Shown: positions 51,371-59,983 of the stretch, one piece after another
Layout of the letters: each line of letters begins with the position of its first letter
Position numbering within the stretch: position 1 is the stretch's first letter
NCBI GenBank assembly: GCA_021781835.1
Contig: JAJXWD010000004.1
Span: forward strand, 60,815-124,814
Direction: 5' to 3'
Length of the DNA: 64,000 bases
DNA from: Pseudomonadota bacterium
GTDB taxonomy: Bacteria > Pseudomonadota > Alphaproteobacteria > Acetobacterales > Acetobacteraceae
The notes under the pieces: model-generated
What the model saw: the letters and a program-made list of their open reading frames with translations, nothing else
Database searches by the model: none
Told to the model about the DNA's origin: nothing
Program-made: the position numbers and the translations under genes

Positions 51371-51424
51371 TTGACAGGTTGCCTTTGTCTCGACTAATTA
51401 TAGAAAAACACTTTAATTAATTGG
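51371..51424 (+). promoter_or_regulatory. Promoter and proposed operator of the hexitol transporter operon
   Basis: A consensus -35 TTGACA (51371-51376), an 18-base spacer, and -10-like TAATTATA starting at 51395. A second TAATTA (51414-51419) begins 19 bases after the first, covering the likely transcription start. The 30-base block 51395-51424 is the same at 26 of 30 positions as 61981-62010 before the porin gene, with identical -35 spacing. The leader to the smoE ATG would be about 170-190 bases. Confidence 0.7.
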
Positions 51425-51589
51425 AGAAGAGACGCCGGTATATCTTGTTTTGTGTTTACGCGTTCGGCGGGCTTGGCAAGCCGCGATGGTAAAACAACGA
51501 TGCCGCGCCGCTTGGCGCTTTTCCGGCTCCGCCGTGCCGCGGGGCGAAGATCTGATAATAATTTCAATCGAACTCACGGAGGAAACATC

Positions 51590-52900
51590 ATGCGCTTCAC
51601 GTTGAAGGCTGCCCTTACGGCGGCGTTGTTGGCTGTTCCTGGGGCCAATGCGCTCGCCACCACAATTACCATCGCCACGGTCAATAATAATGACATGGTT
51701 GTGATGCAGAAGCTGAGCAAGCAGTGGGAGCAGGAGACGGGCAACAAGATCAAATGGGTGGTTCTTGAGGAAAATGTACTGCGCCAGCGCGTAACCACCG
51801 ATATCGCAACCCATGGCGGGCAGTTCGACATTGTCACGATCGGCTCCTATGAAGCGCCGATTTGGGCCAAGCGCGGCTGGCTGGTGAAGCTGAATGATTT
51901 CCCGGCATCTTATGATTATAACGATCTGCTGCCTCCGGTGCGCGCCGCGCTCACCGTGAATGGCACCATGTATGCCGCGCCTTTCTATGCGGAAAGCTCC
52001 TTTACGATGTATCGCAAGGATTTGTTCGAAAAGGCCGGGCTGACCATGCCCGATCAGCCCACCTATGCGCAAATCGAACAATTCGCCGACAAGCTCACGG
52101 ATAAATCCAAGCAGCAATACGGCATTTGCTTGCGTGGCAAGCCCGGCTGGGGTGAGAACATGGCCTATCTGGGCACGCTGGTGAATACCTATGGCGGGCG
52201 CTGGTTCGATGGCCATTGGCAACCGCAGTTGACCTCCCAGCCCTGGGAAGACGCGATTAATTTCTATGTGAATCTGATGAAGAAAGACGGCCCGCCCGGC
52301 GCTGCTTCCGACGGGTTCAATGAAGCCGAGGCGCTGTTTGCCACCGGCCATTGCGCGATATGGATCGATTCGACCGTTGCCGCGGGCATGCTTGACGATC
52401 CCAAGCAGTCTCAGGTGGCGGGCGAGGTTGGGTTTGCCAAGGCGCCCGTGGCGGTGACCAACCATGGCGCAGCCTGGCAGTGGATCTGGTCGTTGGCCAT
52501 TCCGTCGAGCTCGCGCCATGAGAAGACGGCGAAATCCTTCATCGCCTGGGCGACATCGGCGCAATATGTCGATCTGGTCGGCAAGACGGATGGCTGGGGC
52601 GTGGCACCTCCGGGCACCCGCACCTCAACCTATGAGAACCCGGATTATTTGAAGGCGGCACCTTTTGCAAATGAGGTTCTCTCGGCCATCGACAGTGCCG
52701 ATCCGCAACATCCGACGCTGCAGCCGGTGCCTTATACGGGCATCCAGTTTGTCGCCATTGCGCCCTTCCAGCAAATTGGCACCACGGTCGGCCAGGATAT
52801 CGCCGGCGCGTTGAGCGGCGACACCAGCGTGAGCGCGGCGTTGCAATCCGCCCAGGATAGCACGACCGCCGCCATGCAGCAGGCGGGGTACTTGAACTAA
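51590..52900 (+). CDS. smoE: Sorbitol/mannitol ABC transporter substrate-binding protein
   Basis: A 436-residue periplasmic solute-binding protein (family 1). The Sec signal peptide ends near NALA at residue 23. The mature part ITIATVNNNDMVVMQKLSKQWEQETG with DIVTIGSYEAPIW is close to the SmoE/MtlE polyol-binding type known from Rhodobacter and Pseudomonas. ATG 51590 follows a strong GGAGGAAA. The frame is open upstream to 51452, but that lacks a signal-peptide fit. It is the first gene of smoE-F-G-K-mtlK-xylB. The substrate is inferred from the downstream dehydrogenase. Confidence 0.9.
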   Translation: MRFTLKAALTAALLAVPGANALATTITIATVNNNDMVVMQKLSKQWEQETGNKIKWVVLEENVLRQRVTTDIATHGGQFDIVTIGSYEAPIWAKRGWLVKLNDFPASYDYNDLLPPVRAALTVNGTMYAAPFYAESSFTMYRKDLFEKAGLTMPDQPTYAQIEQFADKLTDKSKQQYGICLRGKPGWGENMAYLGTLVNTYGGRWFDGHWQPQLTSQPWEDAINFYVNLMKKDGPPGAASDGFNEAEALFATGHCAIWIDSTVAAGMLDDPKQSQVAGEVGFAKAPVAVTNHGAAWQWIWSLAIPSSSRHEKTAKSFIAWATSAQYVDLVGKTDGWGVAPPGTRTSTYENPDYLKAAPFANEVLSAIDSADPQHPTLQPVPYTGIQFVAIAPFQQIGTTVGQDIAGALSGDTSVSAALQSAQDSTTAAMQQAGYLN

Positions 52901-52911
52901 GCCGCTTTTCC

Positions 52912-52935
52912 GGCGGCCGGGTGATCCCGGCCGCC
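52912..52935 (+). other. Strong intergenic hairpin between smoE and smoF
   Basis: GGCGGCCGGG (52912-52921) pairs perfectly with CCCGGCCGCC (52926-52935) around loop TGAT. Without a T-run it is more likely a 3' mRNA-stabilising structure that raises binding-protein level over the permeases, as known in other ABC operons, than a full terminator. Confidence 0.6.
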
Positions 52936-52957
52936 CTTTGAGAGAGACAACCGGACC

Positions 52958-53851
52958 ATGACAAAGCCAACCACAGCGCCTCCTCACCGCAAGAAGCTGA
53001 TGCACACTTGGCCATTGCTCACGCCCACCGTAGGCGTGCTGCTGCTTTGGGCCTTTGTGCCGCTGGCCATGACGCTGTGGTTTTCTTTTCAGCGTTATAA
53101 CCTCGTCGATCCGACGATTTCGGGCTTCGCGGGGTTTAATAACTACAAATTCCTTCTGGAGAGCCCGGCTTTTCTGCTCTCGATCGTCAATGAGCTGGTT
53201 CTGGTCGGCGCCGTGCTCATCATCACGCTGGTGCTGGGTGTCGCGTTCGCGGTGCTGTTCGATCAGGAGTTTTTTGGCCGCTCCGTGGCGCGGCTGTTGG
53301 TCATCGCGCCGTTTTTTGTGATGCCCACCGTCGCGGCGCTCATCTGGAAAAACCTCCTGATGGACCCGGTGAACGGCGTTTTCGCCTTTGTGGCGCGCAG
53401 CCTTGGTTTCACGCCGATTGATTGGTTTACAAATTACCCAATGGCCGGCGTGGTGATGATCGTGGCCTGGGAGTGGGTGCCCTTCGCCACGCTCATTTTG
53501 CTGACCGCCATGCAGTCTCTGGATCGCCAGCAGGTCGAGGCGGCCAAGATGGATGGCGCGCGAGGCCCGCAAATTCTCCGCTATGTCATTCTGCCTCATC
53601 TCGCGCGGCCCATGACCATCGTGCTGATGATGGAAACCATTTATTTGCTGGCGGTTTTCGCGGAGATTTTTGTTACCACGTCGGGCGGGCCGGGCAATGC
53701 CACCACCACGCTGACCTATCTCATTTATCTGCGCGCGCTGGTCAGTTTTGATGTCGGTGGTGCCGCGGCTGGTGGTGTGCTGGCGGTTATTCTTGCCAAC
53801 ATCGTGGCTCTCTTTCTGGTGCGCACCGTCGCACGCAATGTCGACCTGTAA
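52958..53851 (+). CDS. smoF: Polyol ABC transporter permease SmoF
   Basis: A 297-residue permease of the MalF/UgpA type with six membrane helices. The EAA loop that docks to the ATPase reads EAAKMDGARGPQILRYVILP. The N-terminus WPLLTPTVGVLLLWAFVPLA is typical of the sugar-permease class. It acts with SmoG in the inner membrane. The ATG comes 57 bases after smoE, past the hairpin. Confidence 0.9.
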   Translation: MTKPTTAPPHRKKLMHTWPLLTPTVGVLLLWAFVPLAMTLWFSFQRYNLVDPTISGFAGFNNYKFLLESPAFLLSIVNELVLVGAVLIITLVLGVAFAVLFDQEFFGRSVARLLVIAPFFVMPTVAALIWKNLLMDPVNGVFAFVARSLGFTPIDWFTNYPMAGVVMIVAWEWVPFATLILLTAMQSLDRQQVEAAKMDGARGPQILRYVILPHLARPMTIVLMMETIYLLAVFAEIFVTTSGGPGNATTTLTYLIYLRALVSFDVGGAAAGGVLAVILANIVALFLVRTVARNVDL

Positions 53852-53863
53852 GGAGCGGCAAAC

Positions 53864-54685
53864 ATGCGATCCTCACCTTTGCAAAAATTCATCGTCGCGG
53901 TGCTGGGCTGGACGGTGGCGCTGTTGATGTTCTTCCCCGTCGCGTGGATGGTGCTGACCTCGTTCAAGACCGAGATCGACGCGGTTCATTCGCCGCCTTT
54001 GCTGGTCTTTCATCCGACCTTGGCGAACTTCACCCATGTGATTTACCTGGGCAATTACTTGGGGGCCCTGACGAACTCGGTGGCGATTTCGCTGGGCTCG
54101 ACGGTTCTGGGCCTGCTCATCGCCATGCCCGCGGCTTATGCCATGGCGTTCTTTCCCAATCGCTGGACGAAGGATTTGCTGCTGTGGATGCTCTCCACCA
54201 AGATGATGCCCGCCGTGGGTGTGCTGATGCCGATTTATCTGCTCTGCCAGCGCAGCGGATTGTTGGACACGCTGTCCGGCCTGATCCTGGTCATGATGCT
54301 TTCGAATCTGCCGATCATCGTCTGGATGCTCTATACGTTTTTCAAGGAAGTACCAGGGGACATCATAGAGGCTTCGCGTATGGACGGGGCCGGGGTACTG
54401 GCGCAACTGCGTGTCGTGCTGCTGCCTTTGGCGGGGCCGGGCATTGCCTCCACCGCGTTGCTGTCCATCATTTTATCTTGGAACGAGGCATTTTGGAGCA
54501 TTAATCTCACCTCCGTCAACGCCGCGCCCCTGACGGCCTTCATCGCCACGTTTTCGGCGCCGGAGGGCTTGTTCTGGGCGAAATTATCGGCGGCTTCCAC
54601 CCTTGCCGTGGCGCCCATTTTGATTTTTGGCTGGATGACCCAGCGTCAGCTCGTACGCGGCCTTACCTTTGGCGCAGTGAAATAG
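53864..54685 (+). CDS. smoG: Polyol ABC transporter permease SmoG
   Basis: A 273-residue permease of the MalG type with six helices. The EAA loop reads EASRMDGAGVLAQLRVVLLP. It begins 12 bases after smoF with AAGGAGCGG as ribosome-binding site. It pairs with SmoF to form the channel for hexitol import. Confidence 0.9.
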   Translation: MRSSPLQKFIVAVLGWTVALLMFFPVAWMVLTSFKTEIDAVHSPPLLVFHPTLANFTHVIYLGNYLGALTNSVAISLGSTVLGLLIAMPAAYAMAFFPNRWTKDLLLWMLSTKMMPAVGVLMPIYLLCQRSGLLDTLSGLILVMMLSNLPIIVWMLYTFFKEVPGDIIEASRMDGAGVLAQLRVVLLPLAGPGIASTALLSIILSWNEAFWSINLTSVNAAPLTAFIATFSAPEGLFWAKLSAASTLAVAPILIFGWMTQRQLVRGLTFGAVK

Positions 54686-54694
54686 GATTGATCA

Positions 54695-55774
54695 ATGTGC
54701 ACACTTGAACTGAGAAATCTCCGTAAGGTCTACAGCAACGTTGAGGTTATCAAGGGCGTTGATCTTACCATCAAGGATCGTGAATTCGTGGTTTTCGTCG
54801 GGCCGTCGGGCTGTGGCAAATCGACCCTCCTGCGCATGATCGCGGGGCTGGAGGAAATCAGCGGCGGCGATTTTATGATCGATGGCGTGCGGGTGAACGA
54901 TGTGCCGCCAGACAAGCGCGGCCTCGCCATGGTGTTTCAAAGCTACGCGCTCTATCCGCATATGACGGTGGCGGAAAACATGGCCTTCGCGTTGCGCCTG
55001 GCGGGGGTGCCCAAGCCCGAGCGCGATGAACGGGTCATGGTGGCGGCGAAAACATTGCAGCTCGATGCGCTGCTAGAGCGCAAGCCCGCCAATCTTTCCG
55101 GCGGGCAACGCCAGCGTGTCGCCATCGGCCGTGCCATCGTGCGCCAGCCCAAGGCGTTTTTGTTCGACGAACCACTGTCCAATCTCGATGCCGCCCTGCG
55201 CGTGCAGACGCGCATCGAGATCGCAAAATTGCATAATGACCTGAAAAGCACGATGATCTACGTGACGCATGACCAGGTCGAGGCGATGACCCTGGCGGAC
55301 CGGATCGTTGTCTTTAATGCCGGAAAAATCGAGCAGGTGGGGACGCCGCTCGAATTATACCATAATCCAGCCAATCTTTTCGTGGCGGGCTTCATCGGGT
55401 CTCCGAAAATGAATCTCATCGCCGCCGAGGTGCGGAGCAGCGATGGGCGGACTTCCGTGTTGACGCTGGAAGGCGGCAGCCTGTTCAGCGTACCCAAGGC
55501 GCTCGTGCCCGGGCAGAAGCTTACCATTGGGCTGCGGCCCGAGCATATCGCCGTGGTGGCGGAAGGTGGCATGGCCGGCCGGGTCGAGGTGGTGGAACAT
55601 CTGGGCAATGAAACCATCGCCTATGCCTCCATTGGCGCGGCGCAGCCTCTGACGGTCAAGCTGCCATCCGATTCCGACGTGCGGATTGGTGAAATGCTGC
55701 ATTTTGCCTCTCGCGGCCAAACGGCTTCGCTGTTCGATGAAGCCGGTTCCGCCATTATGTCCCCCAGCGCCTGA
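54695..55774 (+). CDS. smoK: Polyol ABC transporter ATP-binding protein SmoK
   Basis: A 359-residue ABC ATPase of the MalK/UgpC type. Walker A GPSGCGKST is at 36-44, signature LSGGQ at 134-138, Walker B FLFDEP at 155-160, and a C-terminal TOBE-like regulatory domain lies at about 240-350. It powers SmoF/G. It is nine bases after smoG and 11 before mtlK. Confidence 0.92.
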   Translation: MCTLELRNLRKVYSNVEVIKGVDLTIKDREFVVFVGPSGCGKSTLLRMIAGLEEISGGDFMIDGVRVNDVPPDKRGLAMVFQSYALYPHMTVAENMAFALRLAGVPKPERDERVMVAAKTLQLDALLERKPANLSGGQRQRVAIGRAIVRQPKAFLFDEPLSNLDAALRVQTRIEIAKLHNDLKSTMIYVTHDQVEAMTLADRIVVFNAGKIEQVGTPLELYHNPANLFVAGFIGSPKMNLIAAEVRSSDGRTSVLTLEGGSLFSVPKALVPGQKLTIGLRPEHIAVVAEGGMAGRVEVVEHLGNETIAYASIGAAQPLTVKLPSDSDVRIGEMLHFASRGQTASLFDEAGSAIMSPSA

Positions 55775-55785
55775 AGGGAAACGTC

Positions 55786-57162
55786 ATGTCAGATCCCTCG
55801 ATCATTCTGCATCTTGGCATTGGCTCCTTTCACCGCGCGCATCAGGCTGTTTATTTGCAGCAACTCCATGATCTGGGCGAGCGGGATTGGGTGTTGGCCG
55901 GGGCCAATATTCGCCCCGACATGCGCGCCGTGGAGGCCGCGCTGATTGAGCAGGGCGGCGCCTATCACGTGGAAACCGTGACCCCGGCCGGAGAGCGGGC
56001 CTATCAGGAGATCCGCTCCATAAGGCATATCGTGCCGTGGGACGAAAAGCTTGGCGGCATGATTGAGTTTGGCGCCCGGGCGGATGTCAAGATCATATCC
56101 TTCACGGTGACGGAGGCCGGTTATTACCTCACGCCACAGCATGCCCTGGATCTCAACTTCCCAGATCTCGTCAGCGATTTGACGGAAGGGACCATGCTGA
56201 CCATTTACGGCGCGCTGGCGGCGATCCTGCATGAGCGCGCGCGCCGAGATGCCGGGCCGGTCACGTTGCTGTCTTGTGACAATCTACGGAGCAATGGCGA
56301 GCGGTTTCACGGCGGCTTTACCGAGTTTCTGCGCCGCCGCCAGGATGAGGCGCTGCTGGCCTGGCTCGACGCGAACACGGCCTCGCCGTCCTCGATGGTG
56401 GACCGCATTACCCCGCGCCCGTTGCCAGATGTGGCCGAGCGCGTGCGCGCGGCCTGTGGGGGGAGTGATGCCTGCCCTGTCATGGCGGAGGATTTCATCC
56501 AATGGGTGATCGAGGATGAGTTTGCCGCGGGTCGCCCAAACTGGGAGAAGGCCGGCGCGGAATTGGTGGTCTCTGTTTTGCCTTACGAGGAAGCGAAAAT
56601 CCGCCTGCTGAACGCGGCGCACGCGCTCATCGCCTGGGCGGGGACGTTGGGCGGGTATCTATTCATTCACGAAGGGACGCAGGACGAAGAGATTCGCGCT
56701 TTTTCGTATGAGTATGTCACGGATGACGTGCTGCCCGTGCTGGAGCCGAGTCCGCTGGATCTGCGGGCCTACCGGGATAAGGTTTTGGAGCGTTTCTCCA
56801 ATGCCAATATCCGCGATACGAATCAGCGCGTCGCCGCCGATGGCTACTCGAAAATTCCGGGCTGGGTGACACCGACGATCCGCGAACGGCTGGCGCGCAA
56901 CGAGACCATCGATGGCGTGGCGATGATCCCGGCGCTGTTCTTCCTGTTTCTGCAAAGCTGGGCGGCGGGAGGAATTCCGTTTGTTTATCAAGATCAGGCG
57001 ATGGACGAAGCGGCTGTGCGCACCATGATGCAAGGCCCGGCACCCCTGGCCGCGTTTTGCCAAGACGCTATTTTGTGGGGCGACATGGCGGGCGATCCCC
57101 GGCTGGAAGACGCCATCAACCGCGCGCATCGCCGCGCCGTGGCGTGGCTGAAAGGGCGCTGA
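55786..57162 (+). CDS. mtlK: Mannitol/polyol 2-dehydrogenase
   Basis: A 458-residue long-chain polyol dehydrogenase. The N-terminal NAD-binding part starts LHLGIGSFHRAHQAVYLQQL. The catalytic K-x-x-x-x-N-x-x-H is KIRLLNAAH, about residues 266-274. Members oxidise D-mannitol to D-fructose, and some also D-arabitol or sorbitol. AAGGGAAACGTC lies before the ATG. The stop overlaps the xylB start as TGATG, so the dehydrogenase and kinase are coupled. Confidence 0.92.
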   Translation: MSDPSIILHLGIGSFHRAHQAVYLQQLHDLGERDWVLAGANIRPDMRAVEAALIEQGGAYHVETVTPAGERAYQEIRSIRHIVPWDEKLGGMIEFGARADVKIISFTVTEAGYYLTPQHALDLNFPDLVSDLTEGTMLTIYGALAAILHERARRDAGPVTLLSCDNLRSNGERFHGGFTEFLRRRQDEALLAWLDANTASPSSMVDRITPRPLPDVAERVRAACGGSDACPVMAEDFIQWVIEDEFAAGRPNWEKAGAELVVSVLPYEEAKIRLLNAAHALIAWAGTLGGYLFIHEGTQDEEIRAFSYEYVTDDVLPVLEPSPLDLRAYRDKVLERFSNANIRDTNQRVAADGYSKIPGWVTPTIRERLARNETIDGVAMIPALFFLFLQSWAAGGIPFVYQDQAMDEAAVRTMMQGPAPLAAFCQDAILWGDMAGDPRLEDAINRAHRRAVAWLKGR

Positions 57163-58604
57163 TGTATCTCGGTATCGACCTCGGCACCTCGGAACTGAAG
57201 GCGTTGCTGCTGGCGCCGGATCACCGTGTGTTGGCGCAGGCCGGCCGGGCTTTGCAGGTTTCCTCGCCCCATCCGCTGTGGTCTGAGCAGGCGCCGGCCG
57301 ATTGGGAGGCCGCGCTCGTGGGCGCCTTGGACGAGCTCGCGGCGAAAGCGCCGGAAGCGATGGGCGCCGTGCGTGCCATCGGTCTGGCTGGCCAGATGCA
57401 CGGCGCGGTGGCGCTGGATACCGCCATGGCGCCTATACGCCCGGCGATGCTTTGGAATGACCAGCGCAGCCATGACGAATGTCTGGAGATAGATAGCACT
57501 TGCCCCCAGGCGCCCGCGCTTGCCGGCAACCGCGCCATGCCGGGCTTTACCGCGCCGAAATTGCTGTGGATGAAACACCACGAGCCGGAGTTGTTTGCCC
57601 GCGTCGCCTTGGTGCTGCTGCCGAAGGATTATCTGCGTCTGCGCCTGACGGGGGAGGCGATTTCCGACATGTCGGACGCCTCGGGCACATTTTGGCTGGA
57701 TGTAGGGCGGCGGGACTGGTCGGATGAGTTGCTTGCCGCCTCTGGCATGACGCGCGCGCAAATGCCGACCCTGGCCGAGGGCAGCGCCGTGGCGGGGCGC
57801 TTGCGGGCAGGCTGGGCGCGGCGCTGGGGGATGGGCGATGATGTCATGGTTGCGGGGGGCGCGGGAGATAACGCGGCCAGCGCCGTTGGCATGGGCATTG
57901 TGCGGCCCGGTGAGGGGTTTTTGTCTCTGGGCACGTCTGGCGTCATATTCCGCGTTACCGAGGGGTTTGCGCCCAACGCGGCGGCCTGCATCCATGCCTT
58001 CTGCCACGCCCTGCCGGAAAGCTGGCACCAGATGGCGGTCATGCTCTCGGCCGCCGCTAGCCTGCGGTGGGTCACACGGCTGACCGGCCACGCCCATGAG
58101 GCCGACCTGCTGACCGAAATCGCCGGTCTCAGCCCGGAGGCGCGTCAAAACGCCCCCTTGTTTCTGCCCTACCTCACCGGCGAGCGCACGCCCCATAACA
58201 GCGCCACGGCCAAGGGGGCGTTTTTGGGGTTGAGCGCCCATCATGGTCCCGCGGCGCTGGGCTATGCTGTGCTCGAAGGGGTTGGCTTTGGCCTGCGGGA
58301 TGGGATGCTGGCGCTGGGCGAGGCGGCGGACACCAAGGAGATGCTGCTGGTTGGTGGCGGCAGCCGTAGCCCGTTCTGGAGCCAGATGCTCGCCGATCAT
58401 CTCGGGGTCACGCTGCATCTGGCCGAAAGCGGCGAGGCGGCGGGTGCTTTGGGGGCCGCGCGTCTCGCCTGGCTCGCCGATGGCGGGGATGCCGCCTCGA
58501 TTTGCCAGCGCCCGGCCATTCATCATAGCTACGTCCCGCAGGCTGAACCGCCATTGGAACGATACGCCCGGTTCCGCAATGCCTGGCCGGCCGCCAGCGC
58601 TTGA
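57162..58604 (+). CDS. xylB: FGGY-family kinase, probably xylulokinase
   Basis: A 480-residue carbohydrate kinase. The N-terminal phosphate loop is YLGIDLGTSELKALLL. AGQMHGAV and the ATP-site AGGAGDNAASAVG with LSLGTSGV follow the xylulokinase pattern, as does the late LVGGGSRSPFWSQMLAD. It would phosphorylate D-xylulose, which mtlK-type enzymes form from arabitol; this suggests that the operon handles pentitols too. ATG 57162 overlaps the mtlK stop. Confidence 0.9.
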   Translation: MYLGIDLGTSELKALLLAPDHRVLAQAGRALQVSSPHPLWSEQAPADWEAALVGALDELAAKAPEAMGAVRAIGLAGQMHGAVALDTAMAPIRPAMLWNDQRSHDECLEIDSTCPQAPALAGNRAMPGFTAPKLLWMKHHEPELFARVALVLLPKDYLRLRLTGEAISDMSDASGTFWLDVGRRDWSDELLAASGMTRAQMPTLAEGSAVAGRLRAGWARRWGMGDDVMVAGGAGDNAASAVGMGIVRPGEGFLSLGTSGVIFRVTEGFAPNAAACIHAFCHALPESWHQMAVMLSAAASLRWVTRLTGHAHEADLLTEIAGLSPEARQNAPLFLPYLTGERTPHNSATAKGAFLGLSAHHGPAALGYAVLEGVGFGLRDGMLALGEAADTKEMLLVGGGSRSPFWSQMLADHLGVTLHLAESGEAAGALGAARLAWLADGGDAASICQRPAIHHSYVPQAEPPLERYARFRNAWPAASA

Positions 58605-58701
58605 CTTGTTGTAACGAGATCGGTTGTTAGGCAATGACCGCCATGAAACAAGATTATTGTATGCCAGGCTTGTCGCCAAGCGTGTCCCGGGGAGCCATGA
58701 A

Positions 58702-59970
58702 ATGACAAACATTTCCCGCCAGGGCAGCAATGCCGTTCAGATACGCCACTATAACGAGCGCGTGGTGCTGGAGGCGATTCGCCGTCTTGGTATTGCCTCG
58801 AAGGCGGAAATCGCGCGTAGCGCGCATCTGACGCCGCAGGCGGTGGCGGGCATTGTCGATGCGTTGCATAAGGCGGGCTATCTGCTGCAAACCGGCAAGC
58901 GCCATGGGCAGATCGGCCAGCCCTCGGTGCTTTACGCGCCCAATCCCGAGTGCGCCTTTTCCGTCGGGCTGCATGTGGGGCGCCGGGCCTTGCATGCGGT
59001 GCTGGTGGATCTCTCGGGGCGGGTTCTGCACCAGGTGATGCATGATTATGCCTATCCGCTTTCCGACGAGGTCTCGCAGCTTTCCCTGTCGGCGATTGGA
59101 CAGCTGGAGAAGGCGCTGCCCGCGAAGCTGCGCTCCCGGCTGATCGGCGTTGGGGTCTCGATGCCTTATTTTCTGAGCAATTGGCTGGATGAGTTGAGCT
59201 TTCCCGAAGCAATGACGGAGTCATGGCAAGGCTTCAACCTGCCGGAGTTTTTGCTGAAACGTACGAAGCACGAAGTATTTTTTGAAAATGACGCCTCCGC
59301 CGCCGCCACCGCGCAGCTTGTGCGCGGGCGGGGCATGGCCGAGCGGAATTTTATTTATTTTTATATAGGTACAATTATCGGCGGTGGCCTGGTGCTGGGG
59401 GGAAATCTGGAAACCGGCCCGCATGGGAATGCGGCGGCGTTCAATACGTTTCCGGTCAGTGTTTCCACTTTGCCGGGTGTACCCGCCCCCGCCGGCAGGT
59501 TTGAGCTGCTGCAAAACCGAGCCTCGGCTTATGTTTTGTTGCGGCACCTGCGCACGAACGGGGTGAAGATCGACCGCGTTGCCGAGCTCGAGAAGCCAAA
59601 CAAAAAGTGGCAGCCTTGGCTTGGGCAATGGGAGCAGGATTGCGCCGCGGCCATGGCGCAGGCGATTATCGGCGCGGTTTCTGTGGTGGATGTGGAGGCG
59701 ATTGTCATTGATGGCATTCTCGCGCCCGCTATTTTGAAAAACATCGTGACGGATGTGAAGGCTCAACTCGCCGTTCAGGCGCCAACCGGGCTGATGGTGC
59801 CAAACATACGCGAGGGCGAGCTGGGCCCCGACGGCCCCGCGATCGGCGCTGCCCTGTTGCCTTTTTATGCCAAGTTCGCCCCCAATAATGAGGTGTTGGC
59901 AACCAAATTCCGCGCCGAGGCCAAGCCGCTCCTGACGAGCGATCGTGTTTCGCCATTGACGAAAATATGA
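58702..59970 (+). CDS. ROK-family transcriptional regulator
   Basis: A 422-residue regulator. The winged helix-turn-helix is at about 32-65 (ASKAEIARSAHLTPQAVAG), followed by a ROK sugar-kinase-like domain (FENDASAAATAQ, then IGGGLVLGGNLETGPHGN). The usual zinc motif C-x-C-G-x-x-G-C is absent. This fits a sensor of a sugar or polyol rather than a kinase. Its place inside the hexitol locus suggests it controls the locus, perhaps at the two TAATTA-pair sites (51395-51419 and 61981-62005). ATG 58702 is chosen from the MTNISRQGSN-type start with GGAG upstream. Confidence 0.88.
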   Translation: MTNISRQGSNAVQIRHYNERVVLEAIRRLGIASKAEIARSAHLTPQAVAGIVDALHKAGYLLQTGKRHGQIGQPSVLYAPNPECAFSVGLHVGRRALHAVLVDLSGRVLHQVMHDYAYPLSDEVSQLSLSAIGQLEKALPAKLRSRLIGVGVSMPYFLSNWLDELSFPEAMTESWQGFNLPEFLLKRTKHEVFFENDASAAATAQLVRGRGMAERNFIYFYIGTIIGGGLVLGGNLETGPHGNAAAFNTFPVSVSTLPGVPAPAGRFELLQNRASAYVLLRHLRTNGVKIDRVAELEKPNKKWQPWLGQWEQDCAAAMAQAIIGAVSVVDVEAIVIDGILAPAILKNIVTDVKAQLAVQAPTGLMVPNIREGELGPDGPAIGAALLPFYAKFAPNNEVLATKFRAEAKPLLTSDRVSPLTKI

Positions 59971-59983
59971 AGGAAATAACGTG

